Shown: positions 1-9,249 of the stretch, piece after piece
Layout: each line of letters begins with the position of its first letter
Numbering within the stretch: position 1 is the first letter of the stretch
Assembly (NCBI GenBank): GCA_964370815.1
Contig: CAYJKQ010000002.1
Span: 124,001 to 188,000, forward strand
Reading direction: 5' to 3'
Length of the DNA stretch: 64,000 nucleotides
Source: UBA12087 sp964370815
GTDB taxonomy: Bacteria > Chloroflexota > Anaerolineae > Anaerolineales > Villigracilaceae
The notes under the pieces: generated by a model
Databases searched by the model: none
Told to the model about the DNA's origin: nothing
The model's input: only the letters and a program-made list of their open reading frames with translations
Translations under genes and position numbers: made by a program

Positions 1-225
1 ACATCTCAATCCCTGCGCGATTGGCAGCATTTGGATGCAATGATCTCCAGAATTGATGCCCAGGAAGAATTTCCAATGACTGCAGATAATAAAAAATGCA
101 ATTATTGCCCATATCGTTCCTATTGTGATCGAGGTATTTCCTCGGCTGCCCACGATGATGAAACCGAACCGCTAACGGAGATGTCTGAACTAACGTTGGA
201 TCAAATTCAAGAAATCGAAATTTAA
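1..225 (+). CDS. C-terminal fragment of a PD-(D/E)XK (RecB/AddB-type) nuclease
   Basis: The frame is open from base 1 and ends at the TAA at 223-225, so only about the last 74 residues of a longer protein are present. The recognisable part is a cysteine cluster, CNYCPYRSYC, close to the C-terminus. RecB/AddB and Cas4-like nucleases end with such cysteines, which with an upstream Cys hold a 4Fe-4S cluster that staples the nuclease fold. An acidic tail follows. recJ starts 52 bp downstream on the same strand, so a DNA-repair pair is plausible. Catalytic motifs lie outside the window, so helicase-nuclease, AddB-like or stand-alone nuclease cannot be separated. Confidence 0.6.
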   Translation, partial: TSQSLRDWQHLDAMISRIDAQEEFPMTADNKKCNYCPYRSYCDRGISSAAHDDETEPLTEMSELTLDQIQEIEI

Positions 226-277
226 ACCAATGCTTAAAATCTTTTGCGACCTGTCTTATCACCACGATTGAAAATTA

Positions 278-2599
278 ATGCCCACCTGGATAGAACCAAA
301 ACCCAATCATATCGAATCCCCACTCCTTTTTAATCTGGACCCAATTGTCAGGGACAGGTTAGTAAGTCTTGGGTTGAAGACCGAACAGCAAGCCATCGCT
401 TTTCTTGATCCTACTTATTACAACCCGTCACAAACCTCCGAATTGCCCGGGTTGATAAATGTAGCTGACAGGGTTGAAACTGCCATCCGAAAATCAGAAC
501 CGATCTGTGTCTGGGGTGATTTCGACGTAGATGGACAAACATCAACTACCATTCTTTTTTCAACATTACAGGACCTTGGTGCCAGGGTAACTTTTCATAT
601 CCCGGTCCGTGGTCCTGAAAGTCATGGTATAGGAATTCGACAACTTGAAGATGTAATTAATAACGGTGCAAAACTGATCCTGACTTGTGATACAGGCATT
701 AGTGCGCATGAGGCTATTGAATATGCCAAATCTCAGGGGGTGGATGTTTTAATAACAGATCATCATGACTTACCTCCGGAATTACCCTTTGCCAATGCAA
801 TTGCAAACCCCAAATTTCTCGATACGGATCATCCACTTGCAACTCTCGCAGGAGCTGGTGTTGCTTATAAATTGGCGGAAGAGTTATATGCCCGTTTTGG
901 CCTTGAAAAAAATGGAGAAAAGCATCTCGATCTGGCTGCGCTCGGGTTGGTGGCAGACCTGGCTGTGTTGAAAGGCGATACCAGGTATCTCGTCCAACGC
1001 GGCTTGGAATCATTGCGAAACACTCAACGCCTGGGTTTGCAAGTTTTAATGGAATCAGCCGAATTGATCCCGGATCACCTGACCGAGGAGCATATCGGTT
1101 TTATCATTGCTCCCCGCTTAAATGTTCTCGGACGACTTGCAGATGCAAATATTGCGGTGGAACTATTCACAACAAGCAATACTTCCCGTGCCAGGGTAAT
1201 CGTCACGATTTTGGAGGGGTTGAATGCACAACGCCAGCTGCTTACAAACCAGGTTTATTCAGCAGCCGAAACCCAAATTAAATCAGATCCATCCATATTG
1301 CAAAAAGCCTTGATCGTTCTGGCTCATCCGACATGGCCAGCCGGGATCATTGGTATTGCCGCCAGTCGTCTTGTAGAACGGTACAATCGACCCGTCATCT
1401 TGATCTCCAACCCACCCAATGAACCAGCACGCGGTTCGGCACGCTCAATAAAAGGTGTTAATATTACTGCAGCTATCACTAACCACAAGGATATCCTCCT
1501 GGGTTTTGGAGGTCACCCCATGGCAGCTGGATTATCCATAGAATCTGAGAAGATTCCAGAATTTCATAGAGAAATAGCAAAAACGGTCGCAGGAATGTTA
1601 CCTGAAAAGGATTTAGAGCAAAAAATTCAATTAGACGGAATTTATAACCTGGAAAAACTTGATTTGGATCTGGCAGATACCTTTGAGAAACTTGCTCCAT
1701 ATGGTTCTGGAAACCCAAAATTGATTCTAGCTTCCAACCATCTCAAGATCATAAATTCATCTAGAATTGGACGCAACAAGGATCATATAAAATTCCTGGT
1801 TGAAGATAAAAACGGTAGGCAACAATCTGTATTATGGTGGAATGCTGGTGATGGCGTACTACCAGAAGACATGTTCGACCTTGCTTATAATCTCCGGGCC
1901 AGTGACTGGAAAGGTTCCCGCCAGATTCAATTGGAGTTCATCGATTTTCGTCTCTCCCCACAAGAAAAAGCTCTTGAAGAAAAATCAACTATTGAGATAG
2001 TGGACTTGAGGGATAGTGAAAACTCACTTTCACTCATCAAAAGCTTACCCGAAGGGACTTTGATATGGATTGAAAGTGAAGAAAAAAAATCAGTTCAGCT
2101 AGAATTCAGTAAATTAGACAATGAAATAAGATTTGCAGATCGAAATGAACTTGAATCCGTTCCTAGTTTTGCTATATGGACCCCCCCTGCCTCTCCAAAA
2201 GATCTTGAGATGGCTTTAGATATCGTAAAACCTGAACAAGTTATCTTACTAAGAGGATCATTCATCACTTCAACACCGGAAGTATTTATTAGGCATTTAT
2301 TGGGATTGATCAAATTCACTATCAACCATCAAAAAGGTAAAATTTCTTATTCAGCTCTAGCAGCAGCTACAGCACAAAGCGAAAGGACCATCCGCAGTGC
2401 TATAAGCTGGATGATCTTTCAAGGAGAGGTTATCATCATCCAGGAAATTGGCAATGAGATCACCCTCACTCAAGGTGAATCTCAGAAAGACCCAAAGCAA
2501 GCCTCAAGGTACTGGGCTGAGGTCAGAAGCATGCTCGCAGAAACAACCGCTTATCGGAACCACTTTATGAGAGCAGATAAAAACTCACTGCTTCCATAG
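278..2599 (+). CDS. recJ: Single-stranded-DNA-specific exonuclease RecJ
   Basis: RecJ is a 5'-3' ssDNA exonuclease acting in recombination repair and mismatch repair. This 773-residue protein has the DHH phosphoesterase motifs: GDFDVDG at about residues 80-86 (metal-binding Asp), a CDTG at 138-141 and ITDHH at 159-163. The DHHA1 motif GGHPMAAG lies near residue 411 and an OB-like region follows to about 570. It is longer than the usual 550-600 residues. The extra 200 residues end in a segment (about 685-750) that looks like a winged helix, with YSALAAATAQSERTI followed by an 'SWMIFQGEVII' helix-wing pattern. The ATG start lacks a strong Shine-Dalgarno. Identification is sure; the role of the extension is unknown. 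Confidence 0.95.
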   Translation: MPTWIEPKPNHIESPLLFNLDPIVRDRLVSLGLKTEQQAIAFLDPTYYNPSQTSELPGLINVADRVETAIRKSEPICVWGDFDVDGQTSTTILFSTLQDLGARVTFHIPVRGPESHGIGIRQLEDVINNGAKLILTCDTGISAHEAIEYAKSQGVDVLITDHHDLPPELPFANAIANPKFLDTDHPLATLAGAGVAYKLAEELYARFGLEKNGEKHLDLAALGLVADLAVLKGDTRYLVQRGLESLRNTQRLGLQVLMESAELIPDHLTEEHIGFIIAPRLNVLGRLADANIAVELFTTSNTSRARVIVTILEGLNAQRQLLTNQVYSAAETQIKSDPSILQKALIVLAHPTWPAGIIGIAASRLVERYNRPVILISNPPNEPARGSARSIKGVNITAAITNHKDILLGFGGHPMAAGLSIESEKIPEFHREIAKTVAGMLPEKDLEQKIQLDGIYNLEKLDLDLADTFEKLAPYGSGNPKLILASNHLKIINSSRIGRNKDHIKFLVEDKNGRQQSVLWWNAGDGVLPEDMFDLAYNLRASDWKGSRQIQLEFIDFRLSPQEKALEEKSTIEIVDLRDSENSLSLIKSLPEGTLIWIESEEKKSVQLEFSKLDNEIRFADRNELESVPSFAIWTPPASPKDLEMALDIVKPEQVILLRGSFITSTPEVFIRHLLGLIKFTINHQKGKISYSALAAATAQSERTIRSAISWMIFQGEVIIIQEIGNEITLTQGESQKDPKQASRYWAEVRSMLAETTAYRNHFMRADKNSLLP

Positions 2600-2655
2600 G
2601 ACATATACAATGGATAAATTTAATTGTCCTTTCATGGTTGATAAGGTCTTTTTTC

Positions 2656-3087
2656 ATGATAAAAATTGAAGATCATGGTATTTGTTACGTTTGTGGTTCA
2701 TCCAACCCTGATGGGATCGGATTAAATTGGTATTCAGATGATAAAAACACTATTTATTCTGATTTTATACTTGATGCCTCTCAACAAGGACCTCCAGGCT
2801 ATGCCCACGGAGGTGCATCCGCAGCAATAATGGACGAAGCCATGGGCGCTGCTATTTGGCGCTCTGGTTTTAATGTGGCAGTTGTCAATCTTGAGCTCAA
2901 TTACAAGCATCCCTTACCTCTCGGACAACCGTTAAAAATAGAAGCTCGATTCACTGAACGGGAAGGAAGAAAAATTTATGCAACTGGCGAGATCCGACTT
3001 ACGGATGGAACATTAGCAGTCAGTGGAGCTGGTATTTATATTGAAGCTCCTTATTTATTTGAACCTGGACGGTACAGGGATAAATAG
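2656..3087 (+). CDS. PaaI/hotdog-fold acyl-CoA thioesterase family protein
   Basis: A 143-residue protein of the hotdog thioesterase superfamily, which hydrolyses acyl-CoA thioesters. The N-terminal CYVCGSSNPDGIGLNW pattern (Cys-x2-Cys-Gly then NP-G-L) is typical of a PaaI-like subgroup. The central PPGYAHGGASAAIMDEAMG carries the HGG loop and the catalytic Asp/Glu helix of the hotdog fold. The ATG at 2656 is preferred over an upstream in-frame TTG (2638) because AAGG at 2643-2646 is well placed. The substrate cannot be told from sequence. It follows recJ by about 55 bp and has no obvious functional link to it. Confidence 0.75.
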   Translation: MIKIEDHGICYVCGSSNPDGIGLNWYSDDKNTIYSDFILDASQQGPPGYAHGGASAAIMDEAMGAAIWRSGFNVAVVNLELNYKHPLPLGQPLKIEARFTEREGRKIYATGEIRLTDGTLAVSGAGIYIEAPYLFEPGRYRDK

Positions 3088-3252
3088 TTTTTTTTCAGAT
3101 TTCCTTTCTATTTAAAATTATCCATCATGTTACCTATTGGTGTAATTAATTATTAATCGGGAGCAGGAAAGTTGGAAGTATGTCTAATGCAACTTTTATA
3201 TCCAATCCTGCGTCATTAAATCAATAATTCTATGACATATGGAGAAATATCT

Positions 3253-3750
3253 ATGCGAATACTTTTTATCCTTACCTTTTTTTTCCTTCTAGTTTCCTGC
3301 AGTCCAACCCATATTCTTCAGCCATTTCCAGAAAACACACCAACAGCGAATTATGATTCGACAGCACTTTCAGGAGGGAGTGATGACATGAGAGAATTGG
3401 GTACAGAGATTGCTAATCCTTATTCAAAACAAGCAGGTGATAATATACTTTCCCATTCAAATGTATTTCTGGATTCATCACAAATCAATATTATGGAAAG
3501 TTTTCCTGTTCAAATCAGTCTCTCGCTGCAAGGCTCTCTACCCACCCCTTGTCACCAGCTTCGGATAATTGTCTCCCCACCCGATAAAGAGAAACGCATC
3601 CAGATTGAAGTTTATTCAATTTTTGATCCCGACGAAATTTGTGCACAGATGTTACATGATTTTGATGTCAACATACCACTTGGCAGTTTCCCTACAGGTA
3701 ATTATTCAATTTGGGTCAACGGATCACAAATTGGCAGATTCGATTCATAA
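3253..3750 (+). CDS. Putative lipoprotein, unknown function
   Basis: The 165-residue product starts with a short basic end, a hydrophobic stretch (ILFILTFFFLLVSC) and a lipobox LVSC, so it is probably lipidated at Cys and anchored outside the membrane. The rest is Ser/Thr/Pro-rich and then a probable beta-rich domain with two cysteines (CHQL and DEICAQ). The ATG at 3253 is chosen because GGAG at 3241-3244 precedes it; an in-frame ATG at 3232 lacks a ribosome site and would bury the signal peptide. I do not recognise the family. Confidence 0.55.
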   Translation: MRILFILTFFFLLVSCSPTHILQPFPENTPTANYDSTALSGGSDDMRELGTEIANPYSKQAGDNILSHSNVFLDSSQINIMESFPVQISLSLQGSLPTPCHQLRIIVSPPDKEKRIQIEVYSIFDPDEICAQMLHDFDVNIPLGSFPTGNYSIWVNGSQIGRFDS

Positions 3751-3782
3751 AAACCCTTGAATTTTATCCCAGAGATTATGTA

Positions 3783-4274
3783 TCACATCTGTTGATCAGG
3801 ATCCGTAGATCGACTGATCTTAGCGAATTGTGCCCGGGTAATTTTTGCCAGGTCAATAGGGGACATCCGAATGTTAAGTCCTCGTTGACCACCTGATATG
3901 TGAATAATAGTCCTTGTTTCTGCCTGTGAATCAATTATCATCTGAAAACCTTTGTTGATCAGTGCTAACGGAGATATACCTCCAACTTGCAAGCCGGTCA
4001 GATTTTCTGCTTCTCTTTCTGTGGGTAAACTAATTTTCTTTTCTTTTAATAATTGAGCCAGAGCTTTAAGATCCAATTGGTGATTTCCAGGGATTATTGC
4101 CAAAATTGGTTTTCCCGGTTTTGGCCTGACAGCAACAATGGTTTTATAAACCATATCAGCCGTTATATTCAATAGCTTTGCTGTTTCTTGCGCCCCAAGT
4201 TTTTCCTCTGGTAACGAGAAAACTTGATATGAGATTTTTTTTGAATCCAACATCCTGGTTATATTATTAGACAT
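3783..4274 (-). CDS. YbaK/EbsC family aminoacyl-tRNA deacylase (Cys-tRNA(Pro) deacylase-like)
   Basis: YbaK proteins are trans-editing enzymes that hydrolyse Cys-tRNA(Pro). At 163 residues this has normal length. The segment 'AKLLNITADMVYKTIVAVR' with the invariant Lys, the 'AIIPGNHQLDLKALAQLL' stretch and 'LTGLQVGGISPLAL' (the G-G-x-S-P loop near the active site) are diagnostic of the family. It stands alone, opposite to its neighbours, and its 3' end lies 32 bp from the end of the lipoprotein gene on +. Its exact misacylated tRNA substrate is inferred only from the family. Confidence 0.85.
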   Translation of the reverse strand: MSNNITRMLDSKKISYQVFSLPEEKLGAQETAKLLNITADMVYKTIVAVRPKPGKPILAIIPGNHQLDLKALAQLLKEKKISLPTEREAENLTGLQVGGISPLALINKGFQMIIDSQAETRTIIHISGGQRGLNIRMSPIDLAKITRAQFAKISRSTDPDQQM

Positions 4275-4451
4275 TGATCTTGATTTCCTTTTCCTATTAA
4301 TTGGGAAATTGAGAATTTTGGAATTATCCGAAAATTTTTATATAATCACTCATTGGTCTATTATAAATTTCATGAAAGAACAATAATTTTACTTGGATAT
4401 TGCCCAAAATCAGTATGTGGTTTATATTACGACCTGAATATGGAAACCCAA

Positions 4452-5273
4452 ATGAACAAACTCTATTTCTTTACTTTTTTACGGAGTAAATTTCCAAAGA
4501 AATTTAACGGATGGATTCCATTGGTGCTTATTATTGTTGTTATTGCATCGCTTCTCCAGTCGTGCAATTCGTTCATACCATCTCCATCGCCAACTCCAAC
4601 GAATCCATCAACAAGCACCTCAACCAAGACGATCACACACACCTTAACCTCAACTCAAACACTCACATCTACAGTAACAAATACATCTACCATCACATTT
4701 ACTCCCACGATAACATCCACTCCAACAATCACACCAACTCCTACTTTTGATTTTCCGGATGGGACGGTCTTGCAACAAGCCAATTGCCGTTATGGTCCTG
4801 CCACCGTTTACCTTTTTGCATCAGGTTTATTCCCTGGTGATAAAGTTGAAATTTTGGGAAGAAATTCCTCTGGATCATGGCTCTGGGTCCAACCAGATTC
4901 AATAAAATTTCAATGCTGGGTTGCTGCTTCAATCCTGGACATTAAGGGAGATGTATTTGCTGTATGGGTCAAAGCCGTTATACTTCCAAAATCCACGCTA
5001 TATGGACCTGTTCAACGTGTTTATGCAAAGCGTTCAGGCAGTGAAGTCGCGGTAATTTGGGAACCTGTCTGGATGACTCAAGATGATGATCGTGGTTACA
5101 TGATCGAAGCCAACCTGTGTCAAAATGGCGTTTTGATCTGGCAGGTTGTCCAAACCGACACACCAAGCTACACATTTTCAGATGAATTGGGTTGCAGTGC
5201 GCCATCCTCCGCACTGCTCTATGTGGTTGAAAAACACGGTTATACTGACCCGGTTCAAGTTCCGTGGCCCTAA
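4452..5273 (+). CDS. Lipoprotein with Thr/Ser/Pro-rich linker and SH3b-like domain
   Basis: After a basic N-terminus comes a membrane segment ending in the lipobox LLQSC, then about 60 residues of almost pure Thr, Ser and Pro, then a folded domain. The folded part begins FDFPDGTVLQQANCRYGPATVY, which resembles bacterial SH3 (SH3b) domains (RYGPS-type motif, then 'GDKVEILG' and 'WLWVQ'). The C-terminal third is unassigned and contains two further Cys. The product is probably tethered on the outer face of the membrane with a flexible stalk. The start is uncertain: ATG 4452 (GGAA at 4442) is preferred; ATG 4440 and an ORF start at 4353 are possible. Confidence 0.6.
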   Translation: MNKLYFFTFLRSKFPKKFNGWIPLVLIIVVIASLLQSCNSFIPSPSPTPTNPSTSTSTKTITHTLTSTQTLTSTVTNTSTITFTPTITSTPTITPTPTFDFPDGTVLQQANCRYGPATVYLFASGLFPGDKVEILGRNSSGSWLWVQPDSIKFQCWVAASILDIKGDVFAVWVKAVILPKSTLYGPVQRVYAKRSGSEVAVIWEPVWMTQDDDRGYMIEANLCQNGVLIWQVVQTDTPSYTFSDELGCSAPSSALLYVVEKHGYTDPVQVPWP

Positions 5274-5307
5274 CCTTATAGCTGAGATTTTCAAAATTTG
5301 AGCATTT

Positions 5308-7521
5308 ATGAAATCTGCTTCACCATTAAATTTTAAAGACCTGTCCAACCTTCTCCCTGATAATTTCAGCAATTTTGACAGGGATCTAGTTCTTCGTGCC
5401 TACAAAGCAGCAGAAAATGCCCACAAAGATCAAAAGAGGGTTTCAGGTGAACCTTATCTTAATCATTGCCTCGCTGTTGCTGCCATTCTCATTGAAATGG
5501 GATTGCCCGCTGATGTAATTTCAGCCGGATTAATCCATGATATCGTTGAAGACACTCCAATAACACTGGATGACATCCGTCGGGATTTTGGTGATGTAGT
5601 GGCGAATTTGGTGGATGGGGTTACCAAGTTGACACACTTACCACGCGTCTCACGTGCAGGCGAGGATTTTCAGTTTGAAGATCAATCCACAATACATGAA
5701 AAGGAAATTGATACTCGAAACCGGAAACACGAACTGACCATTGAAACCCTGCGAAAAACCTTCCTGGCTATGGGGGAAGATGTCCGGGTCATATTGATCA
5801 AACTCGCTGATCGTCTCCACAATATGCGAACTCTAGGTTTTTTCAAAGAAGAGAAACGCAAACGGATCGCCCAAGAGACCCTGGATATATTTGCCCCATT
5901 AGCGAACCGTCTCGGAATTTGGCAAATTAAATGGGAATTGGAAGACCTTGCTTTTCGTTATGCCCAACCGGAAAAATATAAAGAAATCGCCGAACAATTG
6001 TCCGAACGACGGGAAAATCGCGAATCACAAGTACAAAATATTGCCACCACTCTGACCCGTGTCTTGGCTGAAAATAATATTAAATGTGAGATCTCCGGTC
6101 GACCAAAACATATTTATTCGATCTATAAGAAAATGGTAGAAAAAGGTAAACCATTCGAATTGGTTCGCGATATTCGCGCAGTTCGGATCATCGTATTGGA
6201 TGTCCAATCATGTTATGCCGCGCTTGGCATTATCCATACACATTGGCGCCCCCTCCCGAATGAGTTTGATGATTATATCGCTGCTCCAAAGGATAATTTC
6301 TATCAATCCTTACACACCGTGGTAATTTATGATGATGGCAAACCTGTTGAGGTCCAGATCCGAACTCCTGAAATGGATGAAAGTGCAGAGTTTGGCATTG
6401 CATCCCATTGGAAGTATAAAGAAGGTGGGCAACCAGCGAAATATGATGAACGAATCAATTGGCTGCGAAAAATGATGGAATGGCGGACAGACGTAGATGA
6501 CGCCCAGGAATTTGTAGATAGTATGAAGACTGATGTCTTCAAAGACCGTGTTTATGTATTTACACCACGAGGGGATATTATTGATCTTCCAGCTGGATCC
6601 ACACCAATTGATTTTGCTTACCATGTTCATACAGATGTCGGAAATCATTGCAGAGGTGCAAAGATAAATGGCAAGCTTGTACCCCTTGATCATGAGCTAA
6701 AGACTGGTGATCAGGTGGAAATCCTGGCTGCCAAACACGGTGGTCCCAGCCGGGATTGGTTGAATGCCACCCTTGGGTTGGTCAAAACTCAACGGGCTCG
6801 TTCCAAAATTCGAGCCTGGTTTAAGAAACAAAACCGGGATCAAAATGAGTTACAGGGCAAACTAATGCTATCCCGAGAAATTGCCCGCCTGGGAATGCAG
6901 GATCCCGATGAGAAAACCTTGCAGGAATTGGCAAGTAAGATGAATCGAAGTCTGGATGAATTGTATCTATCCATAGGTTGTGGAGATTTATCGATTGCAA
7001 AAACGATTAATTTCCTCCTGGAAGCGAAAGACAGTGACGACTCACTGGTTGTGGTCCCTCCTACAAGTCAACAATCTTCATCAGACTCAGTGACCGTGCT
7101 TGGTCTTAAGGATCTTCTAACAAATTTCGCAAAGTGCTGCAATCCAACTCCAGGCGATGAGATCATAGGTTATATTACACGCGGTCGAGGTGCAACAGTG
7201 CACCGCATGGATTGCCCTAATGCTTTGCGTATACGCGATCGTGAAAGATTGATCAAAGTCTCATGGGGTGAAAAAATTCGCACCTACCCAGTTTCCATCC
7301 GTATCACAGCCTACGATCGGCAGGGTCTTATGGGTGATTTGTCCAACCTTCTAGAAAGCGAATCTGTAAATATTTTGGATGTAATTGTCCGTGTAAGCAA
7401 GAATCTGGCGGATCTTAATCTTGTTATAGAAGTTAAAGATATCGCTCAATTGAGCCGTCTTTTATCACGGATGGAAAACATACCAAACGTTCATGAAGCA
7501 CAGCGTATTAAGGGTGGTTGA
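5308..7521 (+). CDS. Bifunctional (p)ppGpp synthetase/hydrolase, RelA/SpoT (Rel)
   Basis: A 737-residue long-form RSH enzyme controlling the stringent response. The HD hydrolase domain is intact (H53; HDIVED at 77-82), so ppGpp hydrolysis is expected. The synthetase domain covers about 240-360 with 'FELVRDIRAVRIIV' and 'FYQSLHTVV'. A TGS domain follows ('DRVYVFTPRGDIIDLPAGSTPIDFAYHVHTDVG' region, about 410-470), then a conserved-cysteine region with KCCNPTPGDEIIGY and MDCPN (about 608-640) and a C-terminal ACT domain (about 660-735). One bifunctional enzyme is usual outside the Gamma/Betaproteobacteria. moeA begins over its stop codon, so the two are probably co-transcribed. Confidence 0.95.
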   Translation: MKSASPLNFKDLSNLLPDNFSNFDRDLVLRAYKAAENAHKDQKRVSGEPYLNHCLAVAAILIEMGLPADVISAGLIHDIVEDTPITLDDIRRDFGDVVANLVDGVTKLTHLPRVSRAGEDFQFEDQSTIHEKEIDTRNRKHELTIETLRKTFLAMGEDVRVILIKLADRLHNMRTLGFFKEEKRKRIAQETLDIFAPLANRLGIWQIKWELEDLAFRYAQPEKYKEIAEQLSERRENRESQVQNIATTLTRVLAENNIKCEISGRPKHIYSIYKKMVEKGKPFELVRDIRAVRIIVLDVQSCYAALGIIHTHWRPLPNEFDDYIAAPKDNFYQSLHTVVIYDDGKPVEVQIRTPEMDESAEFGIASHWKYKEGGQPAKYDERINWLRKMMEWRTDVDDAQEFVDSMKTDVFKDRVYVFTPRGDIIDLPAGSTPIDFAYHVHTDVGNHCRGAKINGKLVPLDHELKTGDQVEILAAKHGGPSRDWLNATLGLVKTQRARSKIRAWFKKQNRDQNELQGKLMLSREIARLGMQDPDEKTLQELASKMNRSLDELYLSIGCGDLSIAKTINFLLEAKDSDDSLVVVPPTSQQSSSDSVTVLGLKDLLTNFAKCCNPTPGDEIIGYITRGRGATVHRMDCPNALRIRDRERLIKVSWGEKIRTYPVSIRITAYDRQGLMGDLSNLLESESVNILDVIVRVSKNLADLNLVIEVKDIAQLSRLLSRMENIPNVHEAQRIKGG

Positions 7522-7523
7522 TC

Positions 7524-8750
7524 ATGCTTTCTGTTCATGAAGCCCAACAACGAATCCTATCTTATTTTTCAAAAACCGAGGAAACAAGTATTCCTCTCAT
7601 CCAATCTGAAGGACACATACTGGCACAGAATTGCGTGGCAGACATCGACTTGCCACCATTTGACAACTCTGCCATGGATGGGTTTGCAGTGATCTTCCAA
7701 GATATTATTGGCGCATCCAGCGAAAATCCTGTTACCTTGAAAGTTGTGGCAGATATTCCTGCTGGAAGCAAATCTGAGGTTGTACTATCAAGAGGAATGG
7801 CTGCCCGTATCATGACAGGAGCACCAATCCCTTCTGGAGCTGATACCGTTATTATGGTCGAAGCTACAGATTGTGATTATCGTACTACCGAAATTCCTCT
7901 TCCAAAGACTGTAGCCATTTTCGAGACAGCAGCCTTAGGAACGCATATTCGTCACCAGGGGGAAGATATTCGCTCGGGCCAAAGTATCATTCAGAGTGGA
8001 AGAAATTTACGCCCGCAAGACCTTGGTATTTTAGCCATGTTAGGGATGGCACAAGTACGAGTTCACCGGGCACCGGTTATGGCTTTGTTATCCAGCGGTG
8101 ATGAATTGATCACAGCTGAAGCACCCCTTGCAGAAGGAAAAATTCGGGACGCAAACACATACACATTGACTGCTTGTGCTCAAAAAACAGGCACAAAAAT
8201 AATCCAACTCGGTATTGTCCCCGATAATAAGGTCGCAATTAAATTAGCTCTAGACAAAGCTGTTGAAGAAAGAGTGGATATGATCGTATCTTCAGCCGGT
8301 GTCAGTGTTGGAGCATTCGATTTTGTCAGGGAAGTGGTGGAAGAGCAAGGTCGGATGGAATTCTGGAAAGTAAATGTTCGTCCCGGAAAACCGCTTGCTT
8401 TTGGGAGTTATCGTGATATACCCTTCTTCGGTTTACCTGGGAATCCTGTATCAGCTTACATAGGTTTTGAACTTTTCGTGCGACCTGTATTGCTAAAAAT
8501 GAGTGGACACGGGTCCTATCATCGCCCTCGCCAGGTCGTTTGCCTTGAAGAAGAGATCTCCTCGGATGGAAGAGAAAGTTACTTGCGAGCTACATTAACG
8601 AACCTGGATGGGCGTTGGATGGCCAAGTTGACTGGACACCAGGGCTCTGGAAATTTATTATCACTGGTACGTGCAAATGCTTTACTGATTGTCCCCTCTG
8701 GTGTAAAATCGCTGCCTGCAGGTACGAACGTTGAAGCATGGTTTATATAA
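7524..8750 (+). CDS. moeA: Molybdopterin molybdenumtransferase MoeA
   Basis: MoeA inserts molybdate into adenylylated molybdopterin. The 408-residue product has 'LPPFDNSAMDGFAV' (the PxxxxSAMDGYA family signature, about residues 44-57), 'GAPIPSGADTVIMVE', 'GVSVGAFDFV' (GGvSvG-type nucleotide/MPT-binding region) and 'GLPGNPVSAYIGF' near 300. The ATG at 7524 follows an AGGGTGG ribosome site at 7511-7517, inside the 3' end of rel. It is the only molybdenum cofactor gene in the window, so which molybdoenzyme it serves is not visible. Confidence 0.93.
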   Translation: MLSVHEAQQRILSYFSKTEETSIPLIQSEGHILAQNCVADIDLPPFDNSAMDGFAVIFQDIIGASSENPVTLKVVADIPAGSKSEVVLSRGMAARIMTGAPIPSGADTVIMVEATDCDYRTTEIPLPKTVAIFETAALGTHIRHQGEDIRSGQSIIQSGRNLRPQDLGILAMLGMAQVRVHRAPVMALLSSGDELITAEAPLAEGKIRDANTYTLTACAQKTGTKIIQLGIVPDNKVAIKLALDKAVEERVDMIVSSAGVSVGAFDFVREVVEEQGRMEFWKVNVRPGKPLAFGSYRDIPFFGLPGNPVSAYIGFELFVRPVLLKMSGHGSYHRPRQVVCLEEEISSDGRESYLRATLTNLDGRWMAKLTGHQGSGNLLSLVRANALLIVPSGVKSLPAGTNVEAWFI

Positions 8751-8820
8751 TCTCACAAAAAATTTGCTTCAAACACCTTGTAGTATTTTATATTGATAAA
8801 GAGAAAAAAAAGGCAGAAAA

Positions 8821-9240
8821 ATGATCAAAAAACTTTCATGGGCATCCATCTTTCTTGCATTGATCGGGGTCCTAGATTCAACTTACTTATTCATTTACAA
8901 AATTTCCAATAACAATGCCATGTGTTTAGGAAATGGAGATTGTGCAACCGTCAATGCAAGTCGTTATTCTGTGATCTACGGCATTCCTGTTTCATTATTG
9001 GGGGTGTTAGCGTACCTGGCAATTTTAGCTCTTTTGATCTTTGAATTCCGCAATATTATTACCAAAGAAAATTCCAACCTCCTGATATTTGGTATCTGCC
9101 TGGTAGGTGTAATTTTCTCGGCATACCTTACATACATAGAATTTTTTGTGATCTTTGCAGTTTGTCCATTTTGTATTTTATCTGCCATCGTTATAACAAT
9201 ATTATTCATCATTTCAATTATTAAACTTCAAGTTAAGTAG
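8821..9240 (+). CDS. Vitamin K epoxide reductase (VKOR)-type membrane thiol oxidoreductase
   Basis: Bacterial VKOR proteins reoxidise DsbA-like partners, passing electrons to quinone, and support disulfide formation outside the cell membrane. The 139-residue protein has four hydrophobic segments. It has a loop Cys pair C35/C41, a Ser at 47 in the conserved region, and the redox centre CPFC at 115-118 in the last helix; all four catalytic cysteines are therefore present. No thioredoxin domain is fused, unlike some bacterial VKORs, so a separate DsbA-like partner is expected elsewhere. The next gene starts 9 bp downstream and is probably co-transcribed. Confidence 0.85.
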   Translation: MIKKLSWASIFLALIGVLDSTYLFIYKISNNNAMCLGNGDCATVNASRYSVIYGIPVSLLGVLAYLAILALLIFEFRNIITKENSNLLIFGICLVGVIFSAYLTYIEFFVIFAVCPFCILSAIVITILFIISIIKLQVK

Positions 9241-9249
9241 GAGGAATTC

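Noticed and set aside
4511..4750. Asn/His/Thr-rich ORF overlapping the lipoprotein stalk
   Set aside because: Frame-shifted shadow of the low-complexity Thr/Ser/Pro codons; no start signal and no other feature.
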